Shown one piece after another: positions 34,963 to 46,439 of a DNA stretch of 64,000 nt; within the stretch, counting starts at the first letter, position 1; each line of letters begins with the position of its first letter. Where the stretch lies: positions 33,304,758-33,368,757 of the forward strand of contig BTRK01000001.1 in assembly GCA_036245805.1 (NCBI GenBank). Reading direction: 5' to 3'. The position numbers and the translations under genes are program-made. The notes beneath the pieces were generated by a model that saw nothing but the letters and a program-made list of their open reading frames with translations, had not been told where the DNA came from and ran no database searches. Source of the DNA: Pristionchus mayeri. Taxonomy: Eukaryota > Nematoda > Chromadorea > Rhabditida > Neodiplogasteridae.

Positions 34963-36778
34963 TCAAGGCTTCAAGCGCTTGATGACGATGTCAAAGGTTT
35001 GACCACCAACATAAGAATGGAATCCTTGTTCCTCATCCTTGTTCACGGTGACTTCCAATAGCCCAACTCTGATGATTTCGTTTATTCGCTTCCTCCATAC
35101 GAATTGCAATTGTTCAGCATCGATTACAATTGAATGAAATAGCATCTTGCACTCAATAACAGGAATTGATTTAGTATCATTGACCAGGAAGCTTGCGAGA
35201 TCTGAGAATTTATTGATATTGTATAATGACAATATTACAATTGTTTGAAATGTCACCATATTTGAACATGCCGGCGGTGACCCCCATTCATGGGTGTGGA
35301 GAGCGCCCCGGGGCTCTTCACGCAGGGATGTATAGGTGGTGGTCAAAAATCGATTGATAGGTCAATGGCTGGGCACGACTGGCAGGTCACCTGACCTAAT
35401 CAAAAGTACAGTACCCCAGATACCGTATACCACTACCGTAACCCCGATTATCGCAAAGTAACTTTATTTTTAAAAGTCCTGGTACCATGCCCAATCGATT
35501 ATACAGTGCCCAAGTAACTACCGCAACCGAGTTCCTTGGGTCAAACCTTTTTCTAAAAGTCCAAACTTCAGTATATAATTATTTTAAAGTATCCTACCGT
35601 ATCTCTAATTACTGTAGAATCATTGTATGATAGGTCTAGAATTTTTAGAAAAATGAAAGACATTTTTAGAAAAATGTTCGGCCCAATGAACCGGATCTGA
35701 CCCAAGGAACTTTGTTACGGTAGTTACTTGAGTACTGTATAATCGAACAGTTACGGTACCAGGACTTAATGAAGTTTTTTTCGATAATCGGGGTTACGGT
35801 AGTGGTATACGGTATCTGGAGGTATTGTACTATCGATTGGGTACGGTACCTAGTCGTTATCTACCATTGACCTACCAATCGACCACGACCCTCTATACGT
35901 CCCTGCGTAGAGCGGCCTTCAAAACAGGGGAGCTGTCTGCAATCATGAATGGGGGTTCAACCATCTCGCCACCAGTGTTGGGCAAATATTAATGTCACCC
36001 TTATCATCAGTGAAGAATAGTTCATTCATAATATGCAAATGAAACGCGCGAATCGAAGGAATAGTATTGAGGTGCCGAATGCATTTTCTAAATTTGTATT
36101 TTAAAAAAAAGTAAATTGTTGTTTATGGATGTACGTAATTGCTTACATAGTTTCTTCGATTCTATTGACGTAACGAATCGATAATGAGCCTACTGTGGCG
36201 TGTGCTACCGTGTTGCTTAGATCCTCCGCATAGCTGTGGGCAATTTTTTCAAGTAGAATGTTCTCGATGTGTGAGCAACGATTGAATACTCTGGAGAGGT
36301 GTCTCAGCATCTGTGTTTCTTCTTTTTCCGGAACAGAGATAGCCACGTAAATTTCCTTGAAGCAATAAACAATTGACTGCATTGCCACAAGTGAAAGTCA
36401 CCTCATTCAATTCATGTACAGATTCATCGAATTGCGATTTACCAAGTCCGAAATAATCTTTCAAATGTTTAGAGACCCGAAGGGTAATGATCGTCGAACA
36501 GTTTCCTACCCAACGGAAATCTTTGATCGCAGGAAGATGCTTGCGATTATGCATGTGATAATCGCTAAGCTCATTCCATCGGCGGGAAATCTAAACGATT
36601 ATTTTTTTTTAATGTCACTATAATACATACTACTTTCATCTCTGAATAATTTAAAAATGGCATATCTCATCATATAAGCGCTCACCAGTCGGACATTATC
36701 GATTGATTGCACTGCAAGCTTGATGATTTTCCTGATTATATCAGAAGGAATCGACGCAAGATTGATTTGTGACGACAT
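34963..36778 (-). CDS. FBL-3: F-box-like family protein, intact (272 aa)
   Basis: Exons 36686-36778, 36402-36590, 36147-36355, 35999-36087 and 34963-35201 join in frame (819 nt). Exon 1 has INLASIPSDIIRKIIKLAV, an F-box-like helix pair completed by ISRRWNELSDYHM in exon 2. Exon 2 also has LRVSKHLKDYFGLGKSQF; exon 3 MLRHLSRVFNRCSHIENILL; exon 4 IRHLNTIPSIRAFHLH; exon 5 LASFLVNDTKSIPVIE and a C-terminal DIVIKRLKP. Intron phases are conserved with FBL-5 and FBL-10, and exon 3 is 209 nt in all three. The last intron holds a 677-bp palindromic element. F-box function is inferred from motif shape; the C-terminal part is unnamed. Confidence 0.75.
35280..35956. mobile_element. Palindromic element in the last intron of FBL-3
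   Basis: ACCCCCATTCATG at 35280 is mirrored at 35944-35956. Inside, many TACCGTA/TACGGTA blocks pair between arms, with a diverged centre near 35,610-35,640. It lies wholly within an intron, 40-80 bp from each splice site, so FBL-3 stays open. Confidence 0.75.
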
Positions 36779-37761
36779 TGGTAAATAATGATTTAATGTC
36801 GTACAATTTGAATTTGAATTACAATTCAAATAGTGTTAGACAATAAAATATGCAGCTGGCACCCAAAGACCATGTTGTACAAACATTCGTGATAGGATTC
36901 GCTTAAATTTGACTATTTCGTTTCATTGCTCTAGAAAACATGACTATCAAGAATCTGCATTTATTAATGTATGAAATGTTTATTGGCTCTTCGTAAGTCT
37001 ATTGGGAATTCTTTTTTTGTAGTTTGTTTCTGTTGACGTTGTTAGTGTCAAGTAGAACAATGAATCGTGAGGAAAAAAAGGTATAGCTACGGACAACAAG
37101 ATCGCTACCCGAAATCGTCACACAGGTCTAATTGTGGTCGCATATTTCTCCATTATCTTTTCAATTCTCGAAACGATCGGGTAGGGCTTCGCCGAAGTCT
37201 GCAGAGGGAGAAATGGGGCTTTCTCGTATTTAGAGTGCTCTCTAGTCACGCTGGGTGTGAGACGGGTGGAGGGATGGGAGGGAGAGGGATGAGAGAATGC
37301 GCGCTTCGAATTCGAAGAAACACATTCTGCATTCGCAACCAACTCAATCGTTCAAAATTCAATTTGGAAGCTCTTTTCATCCTCTTTCGAATGAGCATCC
37401 GTGACCCTGGAAAATTTCAAAGTAGGTCAGCATACGAGTTTTATAGTTTTCTATGTCAAGTCACTCTATAAAACTTGACCTACTTAGAGATGGATTTTCC
37501 AGGGCTCATTCGAAAGAGGGTGAAAAGAGTTTCCAAATTCTTTTTGAATCGAGTGATTTGGTTGCGATTGAAGGCTGTGCTCCTCTTGTCTCGCTTTTGC
37601 CGGGTAAAGTGTCCGAGCCGAGTGGGCGGAGCTTGCGGAGTCTAGCTATAGCGATGGGAATATCCGAAGTAAGAATGTACTACAAGACATGGAAGTTTGT
37701 GAAAACTTTTTTTATTTTATTTAAAAAATTGCACTATAGGAATGATTATCACTTTTGGCTT
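36779..37761. other. Intergenic stretch between FBL-3 and FBL-4 with an inverted repeat
   Basis: Mostly A+T-rich. Positions 37,338-37,447 and 37,468-37,566 are diverged inverted copies around CTTTCGAATGAGC/GCTCATTCGAAAG and AGTAGGTCA/TGACCTACT. A TATAGCTA motif at 37082 and 37643 may mark the ends of a larger element, but the outer arms do not pair well. Plus-strand open frames here are judged to be chance. Confidence 0.45.
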
Positions 37762-38191
37762 TCACGTGCCACATTGGAGTTTACACTGCGGTTTAGATTT
37801 TATGATGACTGTGACACGAGAAGGAAACAGATTGTCTTCTCGTATATCCACATCGAAATTCCCAACTTTGGAGATTTGTTCCATTCTTGGCTTCCAAAGT
37901 GCTTTCACAACTTCGCCCTTTTCGGATTTGTATGGATAGTGTGAAATTACATATTCAATAGAGTTCGAAAGTACTGCGGCTTCTTCAAAGAAGCTTAGGA
38001 GACCTGGTAAATATTACAATTATTTGGATGTCGAGAATCCGTATCGGACCCACAGAGCGGTTATAACAACAACCGTCTCGGTGAGCCCTTGTGCACATTC
38101 TAATGAAAAAGCGTTCTACAAAAATATTTTGCAATAAAGAAAAGTATGCAACAAAATCTGGACTTTCTCACTTTTACTCTTGTACTCTTGT

Positions 38192-38280
38192 ATTCTCCAT
38201 TCTCAATTCTCCATTCTCCATTCTCCATTCTCCATTCTCCATTCTCCATTCTCCATTCGCCATTCTCCATTCTCCATTCT
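38192..38280. repeat. 7-bp tandem repeat (CCATTCT)n, about 11 copies
   Basis: Complementary orientation of the GAATGGA array at 22889-22962, with two variant units (CAATTCT, CGCCATTCT). Directly precedes LINE-leader-like sequence, as it does at the other locus. Confidence 0.9.
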
Positions 38281-38710
38281 AGCGCTCGTGATGGGCGGTC
38301 GTCCCTGACCCCGCTCTTTTCCGACCTAGTTTGGGGAATCCTCTCCCGTCAGCTTGGGCAACCCGGAGAGTATCGCCTACTTGGTACACTTCAAGAGGAG
38401 GAGCACGGACGGATTCCCATCGTCTCGAGTGATCTACCGTCAAGAAAGCCCCGCTGTCTGCGTTGTGAGTTCCTAACCGGCGCAAGTCAGGTGTTCGGCG
38501 GCAGGATGATCTACTTCGATGCTCAACGGAGATCCGTCACGATCGTCCCTACAGTTGACCAGAGAAGCCAAAGAAGATCCCATCCCTTGACCTAACGACG
38601 CTCTGAGACCGAAGATCCCCATTCCCTCCACACTGAAGTCACCCTCCTGCAGGACCATTGTGCCTGACGTCAGGATAAATATGATATGATGAGCAAAAAA
38701 AAAAAAAAAA
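38281..38710 (+). mobile_element. Poly(A)-tailed retro-sequence sharing a 5' leader with the LINE
   Basis: About the first 110 nt (GGGCGGTCGTCCCTGACCCC ... CAGCTTGGGCAACC) match the LINE leader at 22784-22890 in the same orientation relative to the 7-bp repeat. The following ~300 nt do not match the LINE. It ends ATGATATGATGAGC followed by fifteen A. Likely a non-autonomous partner or an internally deleted LINE copy. It interrupts FBL-4 at the end of exon 4. Confidence 0.6.
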
Positions 38711-39080
38711 TATGACTGTCCACCCACACATCTCTGCATTGAAAAGTCAGAATAATGCGCCGTATTGAGATGTTTTTAATTAGCTGTAGAATGCAATTTC
38801 TGAAACACTCAAAATGCATCTCTTTGATCTTAACGGTAAAAACATACGCTTTGCTTGGACGGAATGGATGTACGTGATCAATCGTTAATTGCCCCACAGA
38901 CACATCTCCAATCGCATTTATTACGCCATCCGTGTGTTCGAGAAGAAGATGCTGACTGATTGACATGCTCTCAATGTGCGAGCATCGGGTAAATACACGT
39001 GAGAGGTATTCTAGCATATTATGAACATCTGTACTTCCAATTTTCGTGTGAACGTCACTTCTCTGTAAAAAAAATATATA

Positions 39081-39977
39081 TTAGGTTGGTGCAAAAGTTT
39101 CTTTCTTTTTTCATGCACCAACATTCTGACCTCCCCAGGTAGTTGTGATGAGCCAATCAAATAATTGTTTTTGCTGTTGATACGGACATGGGTACACACT
39201 ATAGCGAATACTATATTGTGTTGATTCGATCAATTAGAATTGAGCATTTTAGTTCGGAAGTAATCGGACCAGGTAGAGCAATCCGACTTTTCAATTGCTC
39301 TAGGCTCCGAGGGGAATAGCGCAAAGGCTACATCTAGCACATTGTTACAAAGTACTTTGACTGGGTTTGCCATACGACATAGCCCACCAAACCTGCCCTG
39401 ATAAACCTACTAGAAATGTTGGCCCAATTACAGAACTACTGTCTTTGAAAATCATAGATCACAAATTGCTGAGCGCAACTTCCTTACACAGCATTAACGA
39501 ATGCTCAATTTCGACGGGTTGTGAAGTACTTTCCCCTTTAAGTATGCTAACAAATTTAGGAAAGAATAGGACTTCACGTTGAAGAACTGCTGATTTTGAA
39601 ATAATCGTGTTCTGATTCATCCGCTGAAATCAACACTTTTTGGATTCCCCTGTTTCACACACTCGTTCGAATCCGGATTTTTTACGCTTATTAGAACAAA
39701 GAACTCCTGCACAAGTGTTCCTCAATTGGGTAGAATCAGAATCCCAAAAGTATTCGATAACCTGAAATTATCCCAAAATGCTCAAAATCGCCGTTTTCCT
39801 ATGTTCATTTTCTGAGTCTTATCAAGTTCTCACGATGACGCGTAGATCCAAATCAAATGTATGGTAGTAATCTACCGCCATGGCCGTAACACATGGTATT
39901 CAGAAAATCATGAGAGTCTAGGCACTCCAACAGAAATTTGAAAAAGAAAAAAGAAAGAAACTTATTCACCAACCTAA
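39081..39977. mobile_element. Mariner-like deletion derivative in FBL-4 intron 2
   Basis: TTAGGTTGGTGCAAAAGTTT at the left, mirrored at the right with AAACTTATTCACCAACCTAA; TA outside both ends. 897 bp, similar in size to the element at 1116-2017. No transposase frame. Confidence 0.8.
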
Positions 39978-40416
39978 TACATAAAACGTACAAAACCATT
40001 GAGCATACTTCAGTCAAACAGCATCTCTTTAAAAATTCGAATTTGCATCTGTCTATTCCGAAGTATTCCAGCAAATGCGGTTTGATCCGAAATCCAATCT
40101 TTGAAGCAATCATCCTTCGCTTCCCAGCCAAAATAATTAATCACAGGAAGATGGATTCGATTATTCGAGTGGGTGATGGCAAGTTCATTCCATCTATGGG
40201 AGATCTAAGAGAATCGGATACATATTTAGGCGTTGTATCATACATTTATGATTCATGTCATCATAAATACATAATAAATTATATTTCAATAATTATTCTA
40301 TAATTCCGCACCAGTCTCATGCTTTCGATTGATTCCACTCCGAGTTTGATGATATTCCTGATGACATCGGAAGGAATCGTACTGATGTTGAGCTCTTCGA
40401 CTTCTGAGGGCTGCAT

Positions 40417-41018
40417 ATTGATATGTGCCCAATACTGAATGACAAAATAATGCACGTTACGTGTATATTAATTATTGTCATGCAAACACGATGCTAATTA
40501 ACAACGAGAATTTACGTTCAAAACAATATAATTTAAATTTTAAAAAAATCCAAAGATGGAGCACGTGGAGTATTTTACTATTATTTTGACCTCCATCAGT
40601 ATTGATTGATCGATGAAACTTTTTAATCTCGTATGGAGACATGGAATATTCTTTCTAATGTATAATTTGTCAGCTCCATCAGCTTGCTCTATCAGAAAGG
40701 GGGTCAATTCAGCATATTAGACATTGCGAACCCTAACGCAAACTTATTGATGTATTATTTCTCTGAGAGTGTCCATAGGAACAACTCAATGCACCTAATT
40801 GTAATGGGCATGCCCAGAGGGTACGCTTTATTTTTGTCATATAATACAATAAGTAGACTCGATCTTGATCGGAGGCTTCCAGCTGTGGAATCCCGCCCAA
40901 AATATGAAGTGGGTCCATTCATTCTGTTAATTTATCTTGCAAAGCTCGTATTTCCATTGTTTTTGCTTATTTTGCTTTCTTATTTAATCCAAAAATATAT
41001 GTGTTTCCAGTTCTCGGC
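40417..41018. other. Divergent intergenic region between FBL-4 and FBL-5
   Basis: Shared 5' region of two divergently transcribed family members. The FBL-5 side ends GTGTTTCCAGTTCTCGGC before the ATG, a spliced-leader-like acceptor. No clear TATA box. Confidence 0.4.
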
Positions 41019-42250
41019 ATGTCATCTTCAGATATCGAAGAACGTAACCTCGATACGATTCCTTCTGATATCATCAGGAAGATTATCGATGTCGGAGTGG
41101 ATTCAATCGATAATATGAGACTGGTAAAGATTTTCATAAAATAATAACTGATGGGATTTTAATAGTTCGCAGGAATAAAATATAACAATGCAGGGAAGTG
41201 TTTTAGTATGGTAAAAATGACAATTCTAAATATACTGCCTTCTATTTTCAGATCTCACGTCGCTGGAACGAACTTGCCACTACTCACATGAATAATCAAA
41301 AGCATCTGCCTGTGATCAATGATTTCAAATGGTTAGGAGCCAGAGGAATCTTATCGACGTCTACCGTGCAACTTCGATTCTCTACACATTTGAACGACAT
41401 CGCAGACGCTAAAGTGAGTTTCCATTTGATCTGACTCAGACTTTTGATTTTTTTAGGAAAGTGCCATTTTGGATTATTTTGGATGTCGCAAATCACGCTT
41501 CCACCATACTATTGACGCGGAGAGTAAGGTGAGTTTCACTTGCTAGAGCTGTCAAATATTCATATTTTTCCAGGAAGGTGAAGTCATTTTCACTGTTCCT
41601 CATGGAGATGAAGCTAAGATGCTGCAATATCTATCTCGAGTATTTGCTCGTTGCTCTCTCATCGAAAACATCCAACTCGACCAAATTGCCCTCGAATTTG
41701 CTGAGGAATTCAAGAAGGCGTCTGGACTCGCTACAGTGGGGGCATTATCGAGTCGTCTCGAATATAAATTCAACAAAATTCTGTAAGAACTTAACTACTG
41801 ACTTAATCAACAATATTCTTTGACATATTTGCTTAAAAGGATATCGAAATTCAGAAAAGGAATTCGTTGCCTCACAACCAGCCCTTCCATTAACACGCTT
41901 CATTTCCAAAATTATGAATTCTTCACAGATAAGTCAGGTAAATTGTTAAACAGTTCAAATATCGTTTATTAAAAATATATCTCAAATAATAATTATTTCC
42001 AGCGCTCGCAAGTTTCCTGGTAGACGATGCCAATTCAATCCCAGTGATTGAATTTTCAATACTGTTTCCATCAACTGAAATAAGAGCTGATCAAGTGCAA
42101 ATCCTATGGAAGGAAAGAATGTACAAATTCACTGGGGCTGGTCTATTCGAAGTTGCTGTAACGGCGGAGAGAGAACACATGATAGACTACATCATGGAGG
42201 GTAGCTATATCTTCGAAATCAATATCGTACCCAAGCGTTTGAAGTTTTGA
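41019..42250 (+). CDS. FBL-5: F-box-like family protein, intact (292 aa)
   Basis: Six exons, 41019-41123, 41252-41413, 41457-41528, 41574-41782, 41855-41937 and 42003-42250, join in frame (879 nt). Start chosen because a TTTCCAG acceptor lies 8 bp upstream and the product begins like its relatives. Order of motifs: LDTIPSDIIRKIIDVGVDSI (F-box-like), ISRRWNELATTHMNNQKHLP, LDYFGCRKSRF, MLQYLSRVFARCSLIENIQL, IRCLTTSPSI, LASFLVDDANSIPVIEFSIL, ending VPKRLKF. Compared with FBL-3 it has one extra intron, in exon 2. The best-preserved member in the window. Role in substrate recruitment to a ubiquitin ligase is inferred, not shown. Confidence 0.78.
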
Positions 42251-43412
42251 TAATACTGTTTTCACGATCAAAATATAGTCACTTGTTATATTTGCTGATT
42301 TTTTTCATTATGAACATCGATTTGTATTTGCACATTTTCCCTAAGTGATACAAACTTCGTCTATTTATGTTTATTCACTTGAATATGTGATATATAAATT
42401 TGATCCCCCATTTTGTATTATTCCCGAAACTCAACATGGTTCACAGCCTCATGAACAATAATCGGTGCTTATTGGTATTCTTTTAAGCACCCCTACTTTT
42501 CATGGTCTAAATTCGTGGAAAACATTTAAAACTGAAAATTTGCGTATTGAGAAATCGTGATATATCCATAGGTCTCCTGAAATCCTAGCTCACAGAACCC
42601 ACCATTTTTCAATCACTGTAACGCCTCTTCTTGATAGGAGATGATGAAATAATTCAGCTGTCACGCAAAAATCACGTTGCATATGATATTCATTGCGTGA
42701 TACACTATAAGCTCAAGAGAATATTATTAGTGATAATTGACGTATATTTTTTGCATCTAAGAGAATTATTTAACTTTAATTTATTTACGTTTTCATCAAC
42801 AATTTTCTGGACAAGCCCACTGTTCGAGTGGCATCTTCAACACTCACACGATCAAGCAATGCTTCAAAAATGGACCAGCTACATAGAGCAATGAAGATGT
42901 AAAATAATTCTGAGGCGGGAGAGTTCCGGTCAAACATATTTTAAGAATAGCATGATTTCTTTAGTCGAATAACTGGATAGCGTTATAGTAATAATTATGC
43001 ATGACCAGTTGAATAAATATTGCTTATGTATGTGATGGATTTAACTACCGGTGATTGTTTAAAGGACGAACCGGAAGTTCATTATCTTCTTTCAAATGTC
43101 TAATTCAAAATCTTAAGTTGGCGATGCATAGTACGAAATCTCGTATTCTAGAACATAACTCAACTGTGTAGCTTATAAGAAGTTTCTTCTTGAAAACTGA
43201 CAATGCATAAAAAAGACTTTATCTAAAAAGATTAACATAACGTTCAACTTAATTTAGACGGATAAATCTCAAATGGTATCGAACGGTAAATGAAACGAAT
43301 ATAATTCAGAAATTAGTCGGATAGGTTACGGGAAATTTGTTTAAAGCGATCTAAAAAATGATGGATATGTATTCATGGTTTACTTTTGAATTTGTTTGTG
43401 TGCATCACATCA
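42251..43412. other. Gene-free A+T-rich stretch
   Basis: 3' flanks of convergent FBL-5 (plus) and FBL-6 (minus). No repeat with recognisable ends and no credible exon. A small frame at 42631-42894 has no family resemblance. Confidence 0.4.
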
Positions 43413-44529
43413 CTATTCCTTGCGTTTTGCTCTGATTCTTACATGAGCATGCTTATTGTTCAAAACGTCAACATTATACGACACGAGTCCTTCTTCTTCA
43501 ATCTCTTCTATCCTTGAGTGCCATAGGTTTACAATTTCGTTATGACTTGCATGGCCAATGGTAAAGTCGAGAATAGTGAATTCAACAGTGGAGACGATTT
43601 CAGTTGCCTTCACGATGAATCTTCCAATTACTAAACTAAATATTTTTTTGAAGAACATAACTCCAATTTGAACCTCGTTTTAAATTGTTCCATGAGAAAA
43701 ATCTAAGAAAACACGGTCGATTGAGGAACTTTCGATGGGAGTTAGAATGTCTTTTCTGAAAAGAATTCGTGAAACTTTGATACTCCTTTGAGTGTTCAGA
43801 TGCATGTCTAATTATCTGAATAACCTCAAAATTGTTGTTGACACAATTTTTAAGCTTATAATCATTCACCTCCAAGCATATTGTATCAATTAGAGCATTG
43901 TGCACCGAATTAAGAACATAAAATAAGCCAACTCACGCCCTATATGGATAGAAATCTTTTGATCCAGTAATTGCTAATTCGCCAACAGAAGCGCATCCGA
44001 TTGCAGCTCCGACATGATTGATTTTGTGACCAAATACGAATTCGATTTTGTCAATATGAGAACATCGACGAAATACTCGAGAAAGGTAGCTGATCAATTT
44101 CTCTTGAGAAATGGAATGGTTGCGCAGGTCCTTATCGTGTAATATGTATTCACCTGTCTGCAAATTCAAGTTTGATTATGCACATATTTGTGAATATAAA
44201 TACTGAAAAAATCAAGGTATTCAAACCCCATTAGAATCAATTTCCTTATCATTCCAAATGTTGTTGGTCAATCTTTGAAATCCGAAATATTGTTTAATGC
44301 GCTTGTGATAGTGCAAGTACGCGATCGAGTAGAACCAATCATTGTCATCAAATTTCCATTTGAATAACTTGATTGAAGGTAAATGCCTGCGCTCTTGTAT
44401 GAGAGTAATAGCAATGGCGTTCCAAAGATGGGATATCAGTAGAATCTCATCGATGGATTCTATTCCGACTATGATGGCCTTTCTGATGATATCGGATGGA
44501 ATCGACGTGAGATTGATTGGTGAAGACAT
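43413..44529 (-). pseudogene. FBL-6: F-box-like family gene lacking intron 1, probable internal stop
   Basis: Exon 1 (44227-44529) runs continuously from LTSIPSDIIRKAIIVGIESI through LLISHLWNAIAITLIQERRH to IKQYFGFQRLTNN, so the intron present at the LL|ISRRW junction in all other members is exactly absent. Exon 2 (43937-44157) has LISYLSRVFRRCSHIDKIEF and VGELAITGSKDFYPYRA. The next exon (from 43755) has SSSIDRVFLDFSHG but meets TAA near 43,681 before a donor. The last exon (to 43413) has LWHSRIEEIEEEGLVSYNVD. One lesion only; a shortened protein is also possible. Confidence 0.62.
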
Positions 44530-44819
44530 GGCAGATGAAGTTATATAAATTCGCAGAATTTAAAATATAGTAAAAAATGCATTATATAATAAATAATGCG
44601 GCTGGCGCTCAAAGATTACGTTGCAAATGGAATTCGCTGTAGGATGCACTCACAATTGCCATTGTTGGCACCGCACTGGTTGATATTCCAATAGTATCAT
44701 CATCTTCCATATTTATCTGGCGTTTTCGAAGAATGTATCGATAGAACCGATGTATGATATTTTTTTAAAACATTAAAATTCCGGATTCGTCAACGATTTC
44801 CCGTGAGTGCCCCTTTCTA

Positions 44820-45768
44820 ATATCGTAGTCAAGACAACCCGAGATCAGACGGTTGAGCGAAGTGACCAACAATTACGAGATATAGTTCGAGATTTATATC
44901 GAGATTGTAGCTTCTTTGAAGAAGTTTACCATACCTGAGGAAGAAAATAATCAGAATGATTGATGAAAAAAACTTTTTTAAAATTAAAATGATTGTAACC
45001 ATCTCCATTCTCTCTATCACTCCACACTGTCTGACTTATGACACTCTGTTTAAGACGGTGAATCGAGAGACTTGAAATTTGCTGCAGAATATTACTTCTG
45101 AAAAAATTGGTTGTATTTAAATTTGTTGATTACGATATGACGCACTCTGGATTAAGTATACGCGGAGAATTTCTTACGCTGTGTATGTGCTGAAACTAAA
45201 GTGTTCATCAATCCACAATTCTTCGAATTTAGTGCCTGTGATTGCAGTTTCGAGGTTCTTGACATGATAGATGCTATCCATTCCAATTGAAATACATTTC
45301 ACAGAAGAGCAGCGGGCGAAAATTCTAGAGAGATACTTTAACAAATCAGGTCCATTAAATTGTTTATTCGTATAAGCAGAAATTTCCTGAAAAAATGGTT
45401 TAGCAAGACAAAAAAGCTAAAAATAACTAAACGGAATTACCTCATCGATATACGTCACAAATTCGAATCGTGATTCATCAAGTCCAAAATACTCCTTCAA
45501 ATCTTATGGTATCCAGAGGCCAATGCTATATTTATCTCCATCAATATCATGACAATGAAATGAATGTATCTTCGGAAGATTTTTACGATTATTGATGTGA
45601 CCGATGGCAAGTTCGTTCCATCGAGGGGATATCTTATATTTATAACTTTATTTAACATTGAAAACAATTCCTCACCAGGCGCATGTTATCAATTGACAAC
45701 ACCCCTACTAAGATGACTTTCCTGATGACGTCAGATGGAATGGAACCGAGATCGAGTGGGAGAGACAT
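44820..45768 (-). pseudogene. FBL-7: F-box-like family pseudogene, at least two stops
   Basis: Exon 1 (start 45768) LGSIPSDVIRKVILVGVLSI; exon 2 ISPRWNELAIGHINNRKNLP then TAA at 45504-45506 where relatives have Lys or Gln before DLKEYFGLDESRFEF; exon 3 LLKYLSRIFARCSSVKCISI; exon 4 ILQQISSLSIHRL; the last exon starts MVNFFKEATISI and stops. The remainder of the C-terminal exon is lost near 44,820. Neighbouring 44,530-44,819 and 45,769-46,200 hold nothing recognised. Confidence 0.68.
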
Positions 45769-46250
45769 TGACGATGGAGATGATACTACTACTCAGAACT
45801 TGTATTCCAATGGTAGCTATTTGATTGCTTAACAAATGGCCTCTGAAGCAGCTTGTTCGGGCAACTCTAATTAGGACAGCATACGCTACTTAAATGCATG
45901 GATAGATGTTTAACAGTGTTCTTGTGTACTTGCACAGCTTTCGGGCACAAGAGTAAGCGCTCTACCAATACACCAAGAGATCAGTTGTTTCCGCTCGTTA
46001 ACGATTACTACAACATTTTGATGTTTGTCGCATCCTCCCCCTATCCCGATTTCGTGCAGTACGAGCGTTTTTTTTTCAGAAAATAATTCGTTTCAAATAT
46101 GAGATATCGCCCAAATTAAACAAGCATGATCTTATTCATACCCATATTATTCATACACACTAGGCACAAAAAGAGAGTAATGTGACTATTTTGGCAGAAC
46201 GCTTGCGGTCTCTAACTATATATATTTCAGGTACCTCAGATACAGATACA

Positions 46251-46286
46251 TCAGATTCAAATTCAGATTCAGATTCAGATTCGGTC
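46251..46286. repeat. Hexanucleotide microsatellite (GATTCA)n
   Basis: Five to six copies of CAGATT/GATTCA. It would encode DS repeats in the plus-strand open frame at 46182-46364, which is probably chance or an FBL-8 relic. Confidence 0.7.
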
Positions 46287-46439
46287 GCCTTCCACAAAGG
46301 GAATTATCATAACATTGTTTATGAGAAATTGATTTCCAGAGTGAAATTGATGAAACATGGTTGATAAATTGGGGGTAGTACCACAGAAAGCAATGTTCGA
46401 CATTACTTAAGGGACATATGACCGAGTTTTAATTTAAAT

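Larger units (their letters stand above)
37762..40416 (-). pseudogene. FBL-4: F-box-like family gene broken by two insertions and a frameshift
   Basis: Exon 1 (start 40416) reads LNISTIPSDVIRNIIKLGVE; exon 2 ISHRWNELAITHSNNRIHLP, then a one-base shift before LLEYFGIDRCKFEF; exon 3 (from about 39061) MLEYLSRVFTRCSHIESM; exon 4 ILQLIKNISIRRIILTF; exon 5 FFEEAAVLSNSIEYVI to a stop at 37762. A mariner-like element (39081-39977) fills intron 2, and a poly(A)-tailed retro-sequence (38192-38710) is inserted at the end of exon 4. Splice sites remain good, so decay looks recent. Confidence 0.7.

Noticed and set aside
37067..37944. Two long plus-strand ORFs (134 and 163 codons)
   Set aside because: They cross an inverted repeat and the antisense of the FBL-4 last exon; no homology pattern of their own.
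38091..38282. Coding sequence with ILHSPFS repeats
   Set aside because: Only the translation of the 7-bp tandem array.
34765..39660. CTGTTTCA octamers (near 34,766 and 39,648), as in nematode piRNA promoters
   Set aside because: Two or three matches in 64 kb on two strands is what chance predicts; no clustering or downstream signature.
46182..46364. Asp/Ser-repeat ORF
   Set aside because: Produced by a (GATTCA)n microsatellite; no supporting exon structure.
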